A DNA stretch of 31,283 nt from JACNKJ01 sp964440095 (GCA_964440095.1 CAYTPZ010000022.1:1-31283); one strand, 5' to 3'; counted from the stretch's first letter, positions 1-7,919 are shown. Notes: generated by a model from the sequence alone, not told the origin. Numbers and translations: made by a program.

Positions 1-983
1 TCCGCCCCCACCAGAGCCGTGTGCAAGCTCTGATAGCCATTCCGCTTGGGCGTGGCGATGTAGTCCTTGAATTTGTTGGGAATGGGCGTGAACAGGGAGT
101 GGATAACTCCCAGAGCGTGATAGCAATCTTCCACCGTGGCCGTGATAATGCGGAAGGCTAGAAGATCGAAAACTTCGCCCTCGCGCAGATTCTGAGAACG
201 CATCTTCCTGTGAATGCTGTGCAGGTGCTTGGCCCGCCCCTGCACGGCGCAATCGATTCCGTTCTTGTTCATGGAATCCTGCAGGCGATCGCGCATGCTC
301 ACGATGAACTCTTCCCGCGCCTCCCGTTGCATGCCCACCATGGATGCCACACGCCCATAGGCGGCAGGATCCAGATACTTGAAAGCATGATCTTCAAGCT
401 GCCATTTTATGCGACCCATCCCCAGCCGGTTGGCCAGAGGCGCATAGATATCCATGGTTTCCCGAGCGATGCGAATCTGCTTCTCCGGTCGCATGGGCTC
501 AAGGGTAGAAACATTGTGCAGGCGGTCGGCCAGTTTCACGAGCAGGATGCGAACATCACGGCTCATGTGAAGCAGCAGCTTGCGGAAGTTTTCGGCCTGA
601 GCCTTCTCGCGACTCTCGAAGCGAAGACCGCTAATTTTGCTGACCCCATCCACCAGGAGTGAAACCGTTGGGTTGAATTCCTTGGCCAAGGCCTCGGCGG
701 TTACAGGACTGTCTTCGATGCTGTCGTGGAGCAGTGCGGCCGCGATGGCATCGGAGCCAAGATTCATTTCCGCACAGGTACGAGCCACGGCCAGCACATG
801 ACTGAAATAAGGCTCGCCCGATAGACGCTTCTGATCTCGGTGCACTTCCCAGGCACGCCAATAGGCTTGCTCGATGAGTTCCTGATTGAGCCGAGGGTTG
901 CTCCTGAGCGCCAGTTCGCGCAGTGACTCCCATTCCCGTCCGGCGACCTCACGATCGAGCAGATTTCCAGACGGATTGTTCAC
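1..983 (-). CDS. rel: Bifunctional (p)ppGpp synthetase/hydrolase, Rel/SpoT type (3' part missing)
   Basis: Stringent-response enzyme that makes and hydrolyses (p)ppGpp. The visible N-terminal 327 residues hold a complete HD hydrolase site: H62, the H86-D87 pair in LLHDSIEDS, and D153/N157 in LADRLHN. The start of the synthetase domain follows (GRAKHLHSIHRKM, FDLLAFRI, then NGYQSLHT at the window edge). The loop preceding that motif reads NKFKDYIATPK. This KFKD resembles the RFKD charge pattern of bifunctional Rel rather than the EFDD of monofunctional RelA, so both activities are expected. The start is a GTG whose last two bases lie in the recJ stop (GTGA overlap), implying translational coupling. 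The TGS/ACT regulatory half lies beyond position 1. The family is certain; bifunctionality is inferred from the motifs. Confidence 0.95.
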   Translation of the reverse strand, partial: MNNPSGNLLDREVAGREWESLRELALRSNPRLNQELIEQAYWRAWEVHRDQKRLSGEPYFSHVLAVARTCAEMNLGSDAIAAALLHDSIEDSPVTAEALAKEFNPTVSLLVDGVSKISGLRFESREKAQAENFRKLLLHMSRDVRILLVKLADRLHNVSTLEPMRPEKQIRIARETMDIYAPLANRLGMGRIKWQLEDHAFKYLDPAAYGRVASMVGMQREAREEFIVSMRDRLQDSMNKNGIDCAVQGRAKHLHSIHRKMRSQNLREGEVFDLLAFRIITATVEDCYHALGVIHSLFTPIPNKFKDYIATPKRNGYQSLHTALVGA

Positions 984-2749
984 GATGAAACCTCGGTTGG
1001 CAGAAACTCTTCGAGCATGAAGTTGATGCCATGCTCGCCCGGCGCGCGGCGGAAGGTGTCGCGCCCTAATCGCACTAGCAATTTTGTCTCCACACCCTTT
1101 TCGAAGCGCGGAACGAAACGTCCCACTCCATTGAAAGCGATGGCTTCGAAACGTCCTCCGACCCCCGACTCGAAGCTCAGTTTGAAGTGGCTGCCCCGAA
1201 TCTCCCTATAGTCCACCGGCGTCACGCTGGGGAGCAAAATGAGTGGCTCTGGATTGGCCTCGCCGAAGGGTCCCAACTTCTCCAAGGCATCCAAGAAGGA
1301 TCGATCGGCGCTTTCGGGCTCCATGCTCAAATCGGCGGTGAGAGGCAGAAGTTCGGGTGGTTCGGGAAGTGCGGCTTGAAGTTTTTCCCGGAATGCGTCG
1401 AGGCGGCCGGGTTTGACGGCCAGACCCACTGCTCGCTGGTGTCCTCCGTGACGCTCTAATTCTTCTTCCACGCCGTCGAGGAGTTGTTTCAGATCCAGGC
1501 CCTCCACACCTCGGCCCGATCCTTTTGCGCTGCCTTCCTCATCGATGGAAAGGAGAATGGCCGGCATGCTGAATTCATCGACCATTCGTGCGGCGGAGAT
1601 TCCTACCAGACCTGGATGCCAGTTTTCACCGGCCAGAACGAGTATTCCAAAACTCTTGCCGGCCTCGCGCGCCTGAGCGATCTGTTCGCGGGCCTGCTCA
1701 CGCGCTTCTATGGTGAGTTTGGCCTCCATGCTCTGGCGACGCAGATTGGTGGCATCGAGTTCGCACGCCAGACGATCGGCCTCGGCTTCATCGTCGGTGA
1801 GCAGAATATCCAAGGCCAATTTGGGATCGGCAATGCGACCGGCGGCATTGAGCCGCGGCGCCATGCGGAATGCCAAGTCGGTGGCACTGAGTTCGCCCAG
1901 GCGAATACCCGATCGCGCGGCCAAGGCCTTCCACACAGGATGCCCATCGTGGGTGCAGCCGGGCCGGGCCGTCATGCGCCGGGCGATCTCGCGAAGCCCT
2001 CCTGCCACGATGCAGCGATTCTCCCCCACCAGGGGCATCACGTCGCCCACGGTTCCCAGGGCGGCGAAATCCAACCAGCATTCCGGCTCTAGTTTGCGTC
2101 CCAACTTGTCGTAAAGGGCATGGGCAACTTTGTAGGCGATGGCGCTGCCCGATAGATCGCGATGGGGATACTTGCTGCAGGATCGCTGGGTGCTCACGAA
2201 GGCATGAGCCTGGGGTAGATCGCCGGCCAGGTGATGATCGGTGATGACGCACTCCACCCCGCGAGCCGCGAACTCGGTGATAAGCTCAGCATCGGATGAC
2301 CCGCAATCCACGCTCACCACCAGGGGCACACCCCTGTCGGCGGCGTTTTCCAGGGCGCGACGGCTGAGGCCATAGCCGTCCTTGTCGCGCAACGGCGCGA
2401 AGGGTCGTGCGTCCAATCCCAATCCGCGCAGGGCGCGAACCAAAATGGCGGTGCCGGTAAGCCCGTCGGCGTCGTAATCGCCGTGCACCAGAATCGACTC
2501 GCCGCGCTCCATGGCGAGGATCATGCGCGCCACGGCCTTTTCCATGTCGGGAAGTAACCAGGGATCCACAAGATCGGCGGCGGGATCAAGGTCGGTGAAG
2601 TGTCGCCAGGTTCCGGAATCTTGAATGCCGCGTTGCCAGGCCAGAGTCGCCACACCCTCGGGCAGGTTTAACTCGGCGGCCAGTCGCGCCCTATCCTCGG
2701 CGGCGGGTTGCTCCCTCAGCCGGATGCCCGGTGGACGCCTTTCGAACAC
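980..2749 (-). CDS. recJ: Single-stranded-DNA-specific exonuclease RecJ
   Basis: 5'-3' ssDNA exonuclease of recombination, mismatch and base-excision repair. The 589-residue product has the DHH-phosphoesterase metal motifs in order: HGDYDADG near residue 90 (motif I), SVDCG near 147 (II), TDHH near 170 (III) and ALGTVGDV near 231 (IV). The DHHA1 substrate-binding motif GGHQRAVG follows in the C-terminal half. Length matches the family (about 560-600). The GTG start at 2749 is preceded by GGGAG about eight bases upstream; an earlier ATG a few bases away is in another frame. It lies downstream of the RNase P RNA and a heptanucleotide repeat tract, and its TGA overlaps the rel start by four bases, so recJ and rel are co-transcribed. 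Confidence 0.95.
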   Translation of the reverse strand: MFERRPPGIRLREQPAAEDRARLAAELNLPEGVATLAWQRGIQDSGTWRHFTDLDPAADLVDPWLLPDMEKAVARMILAMERGESILVHGDYDADGLTGTAILVRALRGLGLDARPFAPLRDKDGYGLSRRALENAADRGVPLVVSVDCGSSDAELITEFAARGVECVITDHHLAGDLPQAHAFVSTQRSCSKYPHRDLSGSAIAYKVAHALYDKLGRKLEPECWLDFAALGTVGDVMPLVGENRCIVAGGLREIARRMTARPGCTHDGHPVWKALAARSGIRLGELSATDLAFRMAPRLNAAGRIADPKLALDILLTDDEAEADRLACELDATNLRRQSMEAKLTIEAREQAREQIAQAREAGKSFGILVLAGENWHPGLVGISAARMVDEFSMPAILLSIDEEGSAKGSGRGVEGLDLKQLLDGVEEELERHGGHQRAVGLAVKPGRLDAFREKLQAALPEPPELLPLTADLSMEPESADRSFLDALEKLGPFGEANPEPLILLPSVTPVDYREIRGSHFKLSFESGVGGRFEAIAFNGVGRFVPRFEKGVETKLLVRLGRDTFRRAPGEHGINFMLEEFLPTEVSS

Positions 2750-2800
2750 TCCATCTCCCTATCGCATTCTTGGCCTACTTATCAAACTTACCCACCATGC

Positions 2801-2842
2801 TCTGGCGCTTAGCGGCCAGCGGATAGCGGTTAGCGGATAGCG
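2801..2842. repeat. Heptanucleotide tandem repeat tract A
   Basis: Six consecutive 7-bp units. Read on the minus strand they are CGCTATC, CGCTAAC, CGCTATC, CGCTGGC, CGCTAAG and CGCCAGA. The tract lies in the noncoding gap between the RNase P RNA 3' end (2847) and the recJ start (2749). The same unit family recurs, in the opposite orientation, inside mutS2 at 11851-12044. The unit length is not a multiple of three, and the tract has no coding role here. No U-run follows, so it does not look like a terminator. Confidence 0.85.
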
Positions 2843-2846
2843 AAAT

Positions 2847-3201
2847 GGAAGTGAGCCTATAAGCCGGGTTCTGTCCCCCCCGAAGGGATGGATGACCATT
2901 TATCTGGGGCCGCCGTTACCGTCGACCTCATGCAGCCTACCCAGGGATCAAGCGAGGCGGGCAACCTCTCTCCCTTTATTTGGCCTTGCTCCAGGCGGGG
3001 TTTACCCTGCGACCGACGTCGCCGCCGGCCCGGTGAGCTCTTACCTCACCCTTTCACCCTTACCGCCCGCCGAAGCGGGAGGCGGTTTGCTTTCTGTGGC
3101 ACTTTCCGTAGGATCGCTCCTCCTGGACGTTATCCAGCGCCATGCCCTTTGGAGCCCGGACTTTCCTCGACGCGAACGCCGCAGCCATCCAGCTCACTTC
3201 C
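2847..3201 (-). ncRNA. rnpB: RNase P RNA (bacterial type A-like)
   Basis: Catalytic RNA subunit of RNase P, which removes 5' leaders from pre-tRNAs. On the minus strand the 5' region carries the universal GAGGAAAGTCCGGGCTCC (near 3158-3141), and the 3' end carries ACAGAACCCGGCTTAT (near 2874-2859). The terminal helix P1 is visible: GGAAGTGAGC at the 5' end pairs with GCTCACTTCC at the 3' end, which sets the approximate ends. GGTAAGAGCTCACCGG matches the usual internal conserved segment. Length is about 355 nt. It starts only about 8 bases after the rnhA stop codon, so it must be cut from an rnhA read-through transcript or use a promoter inside rnhA. Exact mature ends are inferred from P1 pairing. 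Confidence 0.96.
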
Positions 3202-3209
3202 AAAATCGA

Positions 3210-3779
3210 TTATAGGGAGTCTAAGGCTTGATTGGCAAGGGCGTCTGCTCGGGAGTTCTCCGCACGGGGCACGTGACGGATATTCCATTCGCCGAAACCT
3301 CGAAGCAGGGTCATGACATCGGCGAAAAGCGGCTTGAGCTTCTCGTTCTTCACCTTGTAGCGGCCCAAGAGCTGTCTGACCACCAATTCGCTGTCCATGG
3401 CGATGTCGATCTTGGCCAAGCCCAGCTGACCGGCAGACTCGAGGGCTGCCTTGAGCGAAAGATATTCCGCCTGATTGTTGGTGAGCGTGCCCAGGGCACG
3501 TCCTTCGGCGGCGATCTCCACCTCATCCAATATGATGGTGAATCCCAGGGAGGCCGGGCCAGGATTTCCCCGACTAGCGCCATCGCAGAAAATCTGGGCG
3601 CGCCCTCGGGCGGCGGCTTTTTTCAGTGGAGCCGGAGCTTTTTTCGGCATGGAAGCCGCCAGCCTTTCTCCCAAAGCCTTGCAATCCGCATCGCTGAGCC
3701 CCGCTTCAGCCAGTGGCTTCTTCGACGCCCCACGTTTCTTCAGCAGCTTGACGAGTGCTTCCATTTTTTCGGGCTTCAC
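3210..3779 (-). CDS. rnhA: Ribonuclease HI family protein with basic N-terminal extension
   Basis: Endonuclease that cuts the RNA strand of RNA-DNA hybrids. The 189-residue product has the RNase H fold from about residue 62, with four acidic catalytic residues visible: D66 (FCDGASRGNPG), E105 (NNQAEY), D129 (MDSELVV) and D179 (SRADALAN). The compact C-terminal half resembles the short RNase HI variants of archaea and many bacteria rather than the E. coli form with a basic protrusion. The first 60 residues are Lys/Ala-rich and have no recognised domain; they may help bind nucleic acid (inference). The GTG start overlaps the stop of the zinc-ribbon gene (GTGA). An ATG five codons downstream is an alternative start. 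rnpB follows directly. Confidence 0.9.
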   Translation of the reverse strand: MKPEKMEALVKLLKKRGASKKPLAEAGLSDADCKALGERLAASMPKKAPAPLKKAAARGRAQIFCDGASRGNPGPASLGFTIILDEVEIAAEGRALGTLTNNQAEYLSLKAALESAGQLGLAKIDIAMDSELVVRQLLGRYKVKNEKLKPLFADVMTLLRGFGEWNIRHVPRAENSRADALANQALDSL

Positions 3780-4474
3780 GCTTCCACCCCGATGAGCAGG
3801 CGTCCGCAGCCCTGACAGGCGCCGAGTTCGCCGCCTTCCTGGATGTCCACCGCTCGCTGAGGCGTGAGCCGCGCACCGCAGCCCTGGCAGGCGCCCTCGG
3901 CCACTGCGGCTATTGACGAATAGCCCAGGCCTTTGAAAATGCTCATGTAGCGCCGGCGAAGTCCCAGTTCGAGTTCGCTCAGGAAGCGCTCGCGCTGCTC
4001 GGCCATGCGGTCGCGGTCGGAAGAGTATTCGTCGTTTTCTTTTCTGAGATTAGCGCCCTCGCGCTCCAGCTCGATCTTTCTCGTCGCAAGGCTCTGCTGC
4101 CTCAACTGAGCTTCGCGTTCGCTGCTTTCGAGGATCTCCATGTTTTCGAGGATTTCCAATTCCAGGGCCTCGAGCTTGGCCTCGAAGTTTCCAGTTTCCC
4201 GCTTGAGGATCTCGGCCGCGTGAACGGGCATGAGTTCCTTCATCTTCTCTTTGCCCCGACGAATTCGCTCGCGAATGTCGTCGCCCTCGCGCTCCATCTT
4301 GCGAATGAGCTTAGCCAAGTCCTCCAGCTCTTCCCGTCGACGTTTCTCGTCCTCGGCGAGTTTTTTCTCCTCGAGGGCGATCTCATCTAATGAGCCGGGG
4401 GTTTGAGCGATCTTGCGCTCGATGCGCAAGAGTGCTTGATCCAGGTAGTAAAGCTGGGAGAGTGGGTGAGTCAT
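3776..4474 (-). CDS. Coiled-coil protein with C-terminal C4 zinc ribbon (zf-RING_7/CT398-like)
   Basis: The 232-residue product is nearly all charged helix from residue 10 to 185, with heptad-like Glu/Lys/Leu patterning expected of a long antiparallel coiled coil. It ends in a zinc ribbon with two CxGC pairs, C196-QG-C199 and C220-QG-C223. This architecture matches the widespread C4-type zinc-ribbon family whose Helicobacter member HP0958 is linked to RpoN/flagellar regulation; in most bacteria the role is unknown, with nucleic-acid binding suspected. The ATG start has only a weak ribosome site (GGA nine bases upstream). It sits between a tRNA and rnhA, overlapping rnhA by four bases, which fits an RNA-related housekeeping role. 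The family call is firm; the function is not. Confidence 0.85.
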   Translation of the reverse strand: MTHPLSQLYYLDQALLRIERKIAQTPGSLDEIALEEKKLAEDEKRRREELEDLAKLIRKMEREGDDIRERIRRGKEKMKELMPVHAAEILKRETGNFEAKLEALELEILENMEILESSEREAQLRQQSLATRKIELEREGANLRKENDEYSSDRDRMAEQRERFLSELELGLRRRYMSIFKGLGYSSIAAVAEGACQGCGARLTPQRAVDIQEGGELGACQGCGRLLIGVEA

Positions 4475-4520
4475 TTTTTCCAGAGGGATCCTCCTGCAAG
4501 TGCCATGTTGGGCGAAGCGG

Positions 4521-4594
4521 TGGGCCCACCAGGACTCGAACCTGGGACCAAACGATTATGAGTCGTTTGCTCTAACCAACTGAGCTATGGGCCC
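4521..4594 (-). tRNA. tRNA with CAU anticodon, probably tRNA-Ile2 (lysidine type)
   Basis: A 74-nt cloverleaf on the minus strand: acceptor GGGCCCA pairs with TGGGCCC, the D arm contains AGCTCAGTTGGTTAGAGC, the anticodon stem-loop is ACGA-CTCATAA-TCGT, the T arm is CCAGG-TTCGAGT-CCTGG and the discriminator is A. CCA is not encoded (the genome reads CCG). CAU can be Met or the Ile isoacceptor modified by TilS. C4-G69 and C5-G68 in the acceptor and the TTGGTC variable region resemble tRNA-Ile2 of E. coli more than its elongator Met. Initiator is excluded because the acceptor end is fully paired and the anticodon stem lacks the three G-C pairs. The isotype is inferred. Confidence 0.9.
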
Positions 4595-4604
4595 ATCCCT
4601 CGAA

Positions 4605-4632
4605 ACTAGAGCGGGCAAGGGGCCTAAGTCAA
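4605..4632 (-). promoter_or_regulatory. Candidate sigma-70 promoter for the CAU tRNA
   Basis: On the minus strand, TTGACT (4632-4627), a 16-base spacer and TCTAGT (4610-4605) lie ten bases before the tRNA 5' end. The region also contains a 9-bp inverted repeat, AACTAGAGC/GCTCTAGTT, with a 30-odd base loop. It begins at the cytochrome stop codon and could act as an end-of-operon hairpin. Confidence 0.5.
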
Positions 4633-4642
4633 GATCATAGCT

Positions 4643-5719
4643 CTAGTTGAGCAGATCAGGCCCCCAATCTTCCTCATCGTGGCAATCCGAGCAGACCGGA
4701 ACCTCCTGGAATCCCAGATCGGGATGGCAATCTCCGCAGTCCATGCCCTCGTGGTCCTCGCCAAGATCCACGCCGATTTTCGAGGCATGATCGAAGATGT
4801 CGGTATCGCCCCAACCGGATGTGTGGCAACCCTGACAGTCGCGAGCCAGGCCGCCGTGGGCATGCTGCTCGCCGTGGCAGCTACGACAACTCACGCCGGA
4901 GTGATAACTCTTGAGCGGGAAACCCGTGTAGGAGTGCCGAAAGATCCGATCGGGCTCCTGGGAGTGGCATGCGCCGCACTGATTGGTGCCATGACAGTGG
5001 TTGCAGGTGGAGCGATTCGAGAAGTCATGCAGTTCCGGCAAGACCTGCGAGTGCGTTCCCAAATGACAACTGCTGCAATCGTCCAGTTCGTGACAATCAT
5101 TGCAGCTGATTCCATAAGCGCCCGCGTGAGTTTCATGGTGGAAAGTCACATAAGGCGCGGGCTGATGATCGGTGAGAAAATTCATCACGGGACGCGCTTC
5201 ACGATGGGGGGATTGCGGTGGCTGAGTACGTATGCCGAGCGGCTCGCCATTCCCATCGAGGGGCAGATGGCAGATTTCACAATCGGTCTCCCCGCTCCAA
5301 TCCTTGTGACAGAACATGCACTGACGATGATAGGCGCTCTTCAAATCGATGAGCTCCGTGTCACCTTCCACCGCTTCCAATGGATGACAATCGCAGCAAC
5401 AGCCGATCTCTCCCTCGGGGTTGTCATGGTGACAGATCGTACAGTTGTGCCCCCCCATACCCGACATCGAGGCATGGGCTTCATGATCAAAGGTGACCGC
5501 CTCGTAGAGATTCACCATGGAATTGATCACAACGATGTCCGGTGAATCCATATTCTCTAGATCATGCCAGTCGGGTACATGCGTGTCTCGACTGCACTCG
5601 CGCAAACATGGATCGGACGGCTTCGGATTTTCGCAGACATGGCAATCCGTGCAATTCTGAGTGGCGGCGGGAGTCAAGAGAAGTGCCAGCATGGCAATGG
5701 CGATGAAAACTCGTTGCAT
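4643..5719 (-). CDS. Secreted 13-haem cytochrome c (Hmc/class III-like)
   Basis: Periplasmic electron carrier of 358 residues with an N-terminal hydrophobic signal peptide (residues 1-19) and thirteen CxxCH haem-binding motifs, with first Cys at residues 23, 93, 108, 134, 147, 206, 215, 239, 248, 278, 295, 328 and 343. FxHxxH patterns (FDHEAH near 78, FHHETH near 193) are typical distal-ligand arrangements of class III-type multihaem cytochromes such as HmcA. The ATG at 5719 overlaps the stop of the upstream membrane protein (TAATG). An open frame extends 21 codons upstream but lies inside that gene and would mask the signal peptide. As third gene after a HybA-like and a HybB-like protein, it is likely the terminal acceptor of a quinol-oxidising complex (inference). 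Confidence 0.9.
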   Translation of the reverse strand: MQRVFIAIAMLALLLTPAATQNCTDCHVCENPKPSDPCLRECSRDTHVPDWHDLENMDSPDIVVINSMVNLYEAVTFDHEAHASMSGMGGHNCTICHHDNPEGEIGCCCDCHPLEAVEGDTELIDLKSAYHRQCMFCHKDWSGETDCEICHLPLDGNGEPLGIRTQPPQSPHREARPVMNFLTDHQPAPYVTFHHETHAGAYGISCNDCHELDDCSSCHLGTHSQVLPELHDFSNRSTCNHCHGTNQCGACHSQEPDRIFRHSYTGFPLKSYHSGVSCRSCHGEQHAHGGLARDCQGCHTSGWGDTDIFDHASKIGVDLGEDHEGMDCGDCHPDLGFQEVPVCSDCHDEEDWGPDLLN

Positions 5720-6897
5720 TATCGATTCTCCTCTTCGAGAACCGGCATCACCGGCAGGTAAGTGACGATGAGTCGGTAGCAAAGAACCAATCCGGCAATC
5801 AGCGCGGCCGTGATGGCGAACTCACCCAAGGCGGGAACATAGGCCTTATCGGCATAGGGCGGCCGGTAGGCGATTACGAAAACGTTGATGCGATTGAGCA
5901 TCACTCCAAACACGTAGAGCGCCGCCGCGATGAAAAGCCAGCGTGGCGACTGACGCACACGTCGCATGCCCATGAGGAAGGCAGGCAGAATCAGGCAGGG
6001 CAGCATTTCAACCCAGAAGAAAGCGGCTTGATAAGTGGGTTCAAAGGCATAGGGCCAGGCGTCTCTCAGGGTGAGATCACCGATCTTGAATACCGCATAT
6101 AGGGCTATGAAGCCTGCGGCTATTTTTGATAGCGGGCCGAGCAGGTGCATCTCGAAGGGACGCTTGAATCCACGCGAGACGATAATCGATTCGAAGATGA
6201 TCATCGGGAAACCCACGGCGATGGCGCTCATGAGAAATAGCATGGGCATGAGCCGTGTGTACCAGAGCGGGTGCATCTTGCTGGGCGCAATGACCATGAG
6301 GTTACCAAGGCTGGACTGATGCAGGCAACTCAGTACAACACCGGCGATGATGAACAGGAAGAGGAACTTGGCCAGGACTGAATCGATCCATTTCAGGAAA
6401 GTTCCCCCGATCCCCTTTTCTTTGAGACGCTCAAAGACGATGGGCGCGAATTCCACATAGAGCACGGTCAGGTAGCACATCACGCAGATGCCCACCTCGA
6501 AGAGAACGGAATTGCCCTGCCACATGGACGGCATCATGGGATGCCAGATGGCCCAGTAGCGGCCCAGGTCGGCGAGAAGCCCCAGGGCCACGAAGGTGTA
6601 GCCCAGGGCCGCCGTGAGCAGCGCGGGGCGAAGCAGGTGATGGAAACGCTTCTGCCCGAAGATCTCCACGAGGGCTGCGGAGGTGAATCCTCCGGCGGCT
6701 AGGGCGACGCCCGTGGCCACGTCAAATCCGATCCAGAGGCCCCAGGGATACTGATCGTTCAGGTTGGTCACGCTGCCGATGCCGAAAATAAATCGCTTGG
6801 CGGCGAAGAAGAGACCGAAGGCGATGATGGCCAGGTTGATCCACATACCGGAAGTGCGCAGGGGATAGAATAGGGGGCGCGAGGCGTGCTCACTCAT
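5719..6897 (-). CDS. HybB/NrfD-family polytopic membrane protein, quinol-binding subunit
   Basis: Integral membrane subunit that exchanges electrons with the quinone pool through its Fe-S partner. The 392-residue product has about ten hydrophobic helices. Family landmarks include NDQYPWGLWIGFDV, then VALAAGGFTSAAL, and LFEVGICVMCYLTVLYVEF, which resemble HybB and HmcC rather than the shorter NrfD proteins. The start is set at 6897 because GGAGG lies eight bases upstream; an in-frame ATG at 6912 lacks such a site. The gene overlaps the Fe-S gene by eight bases and the cytochrome gene by one. Such proteins carry no haem of their own, so electrons would pass through the four-cluster partner. The direction of flow cannot be read from sequence. 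Confidence 0.9.
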   Translation of the reverse strand: MSEHASRPLFYPLRTSGMWINLAIIAFGLFFAAKRFIFGIGSVTNLNDQYPWGLWIGFDVATGVALAAGGFTSAALVEIFGQKRFHHLLRPALLTAALGYTFVALGLLADLGRYWAIWHPMMPSMWQGNSVLFEVGICVMCYLTVLYVEFAPIVFERLKEKGIGGTFLKWIDSVLAKFLFLFIIAGVVLSCLHQSSLGNLMVIAPSKMHPLWYTRLMPMLFLMSAIAVGFPMIIFESIIVSRGFKRPFEMHLLGPLSKIAAGFIALYAVFKIGDLTLRDAWPYAFEPTYQAAFFWVEMLPCLILPAFLMGMRRVRQSPRWLFIAAALYVFGVMLNRINVFVIAYRPPYADKAYVPALGEFAITAALIAGLVLCYRLIVTYLPVMPVLEEENR

Positions 6898-7780
6898 CTT
6901 CGCCACCTCCATTTCTATTCACCATCATGGCCCCGCCAAGGAAGGCGTAGAGCGCTAGGGGCGGAACCCAATTCTTGAAGATTCCGTGCTGCACCACTTC
7001 CGTAAGCCGCGGTGGTGCTTGATCCGGTAATTCGGGTAGACCATGATCGACCATACTACCTCCGGCGATATAGAGCCAGGAAGTGCCGCCCACCGTGTGC
7101 TCTCCGTAGACTTCAGGATAGTAGCGCTCGGGGTGCTTCTCGATCCGACTGTGGGCATAGTTGATCAATTCCTCGCGCTTGCCGAATCGAAGCGCGCCTT
7201 CGGGACAGATATCCACGCAGGCAGGGCGACCACCCTCGGCCAGTTTCTGCTCGAAACAGAAGGTGCATTTCATAACTCGCGGGGCGAGTGCTTCATCGTA
7301 TTCATAGGCGGGAATCTGGAAGGGACAGGCAACCATGCAGTAGCGGCAACCGATGCATTTGTCCGCGTCATAGTTCACCGGGCCCTTGGGATGCTTTTCC
7401 AAGGCCCCGACGATACAGGCGGAGACACAGGCTGGATCCAGACAGTGCATGCACTGGACCTTCACGAAGCAATCCCTTGAGCCGACGGTGCAGGCCTCAT
7501 AGCCATTGACGATTGTGAAGTTCTTCGGATCGGGGCGGCGTTTTTCATCGATGTTGATAGCGTTCTCGAAATCCGACATCTGAGCGCCACCCAGTTCATT
7601 GGATTCGTGGCAGGCCCACTCACATTTGCGACATCCAACGCAGTAACTCACATCCACTAAAACACCCCAAGCATCGGGGTTGCTTTCATGGCTGACGAAA
7701 CTGGATTTCGTAGTCTCTGGAATGAGGCCGGCCATGGCGCCGATGCCGAGGGACTTGAGGAAGTGGCGACGATTGAGCAT
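6890..7780 (-). CDS. Tat-exported four-cluster ferredoxin-like subunit, HybA/HmcB type
   Basis: Periplasm-facing electron-transfer subunit of 296 residues. It begins with a twin-arginine signal (NRRHFLKSLG, residues 3-12). Sixteen cysteines form the four [4Fe-4S] patterns of the DmsB/HybA family: C47/50/53/57, C110/113/118/122, C142/145/148/152 and C172/175/188/192. A hydrophobic helix near the C-terminus (about 270-287) should anchor it to the membrane, as in HybA and HmcB. A strong ribosome site, AGGAGGGGG, precedes the ATG. It is first in a three-gene operon with a HybB-like protein and a 13-haem cytochrome. No hydrogenase, molybdopterin or reductase catalytic subunit is adjacent, so the complex probably links menaquinone to soluble cytochromes, as Hmc does (inference). 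Confidence 0.92.
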   Translation of the reverse strand: MLNRRHFLKSLGIGAMAGLIPETTKSSFVSHESNPDAWGVLVDVSYCVGCRKCEWACHESNELGGAQMSDFENAINIDEKRRPDPKNFTIVNGYEACTVGSRDCFVKVQCMHCLDPACVSACIVGALEKHPKGPVNYDADKCIGCRYCMVACPFQIPAYEYDEALAPRVMKCTFCFEQKLAEGGRPACVDICPEGALRFGKREELINYAHSRIEKHPERYYPEVYGEHTVGGTSWLYIAGGSMVDHGLPELPDQAPPRLTEVVQHGIFKNWVPPLALYAFLGGAMMVNRNGGGEDE

Positions 7781-7848
7781 ATCCCCCTCCTGATATCTTG
7801 ATTCTATCCGAGAAGAAATGGACAGATCTTTATTTCGGAAACATGCAC

Positions 7849-7877
7849 AAGTTAGGTAAGCGATCGTTTACAGTCAA
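7849..7877 (-). promoter_or_regulatory. Candidate proximal promoter of the Fe-S/cytochrome operon with spacer palindrome
   Basis: On the minus strand, TTGACT (7877-7872), 17 bases and TAACTT (7854-7849), about 70 bases before the Fe-S gene. The spacer is almost filled by the near-palindrome GTAAACGATCGCTTAC (7871-7856), whose half-sites are GTAA.CG and CG.TTAC. A dimeric regulator bound there would sit between the -35 and -10 elements, the usual place for MerR-type activators and many repressors. The regulator is unknown. Confidence 0.45.
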
Positions 7878-7890
7878 GATCTCTGGCCCC

Positions 7891-7919
7891 AGTATTGAGA
7901 TAAAATTCACGAGCGTCAA
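7891..7919 (-). promoter_or_regulatory. Candidate distal promoter of the Fe-S/cytochrome operon
   Basis: On the minus strand, TTGACG (7919-7914), a 17-base spacer and AATACT (7896-7891). It lies upstream of the palindromic proximal promoter in the same 212-base gap after rpoD. Four of six -10 positions match consensus. It may be an alternative start for the operon. Confidence 0.35.

Noticed and set aside
2801..2842. Heptad tract read as a CRISPR array or terminator
   Set aside because: Units are 7 bp without spacers, and no stable hairpin with a U-run is formed.
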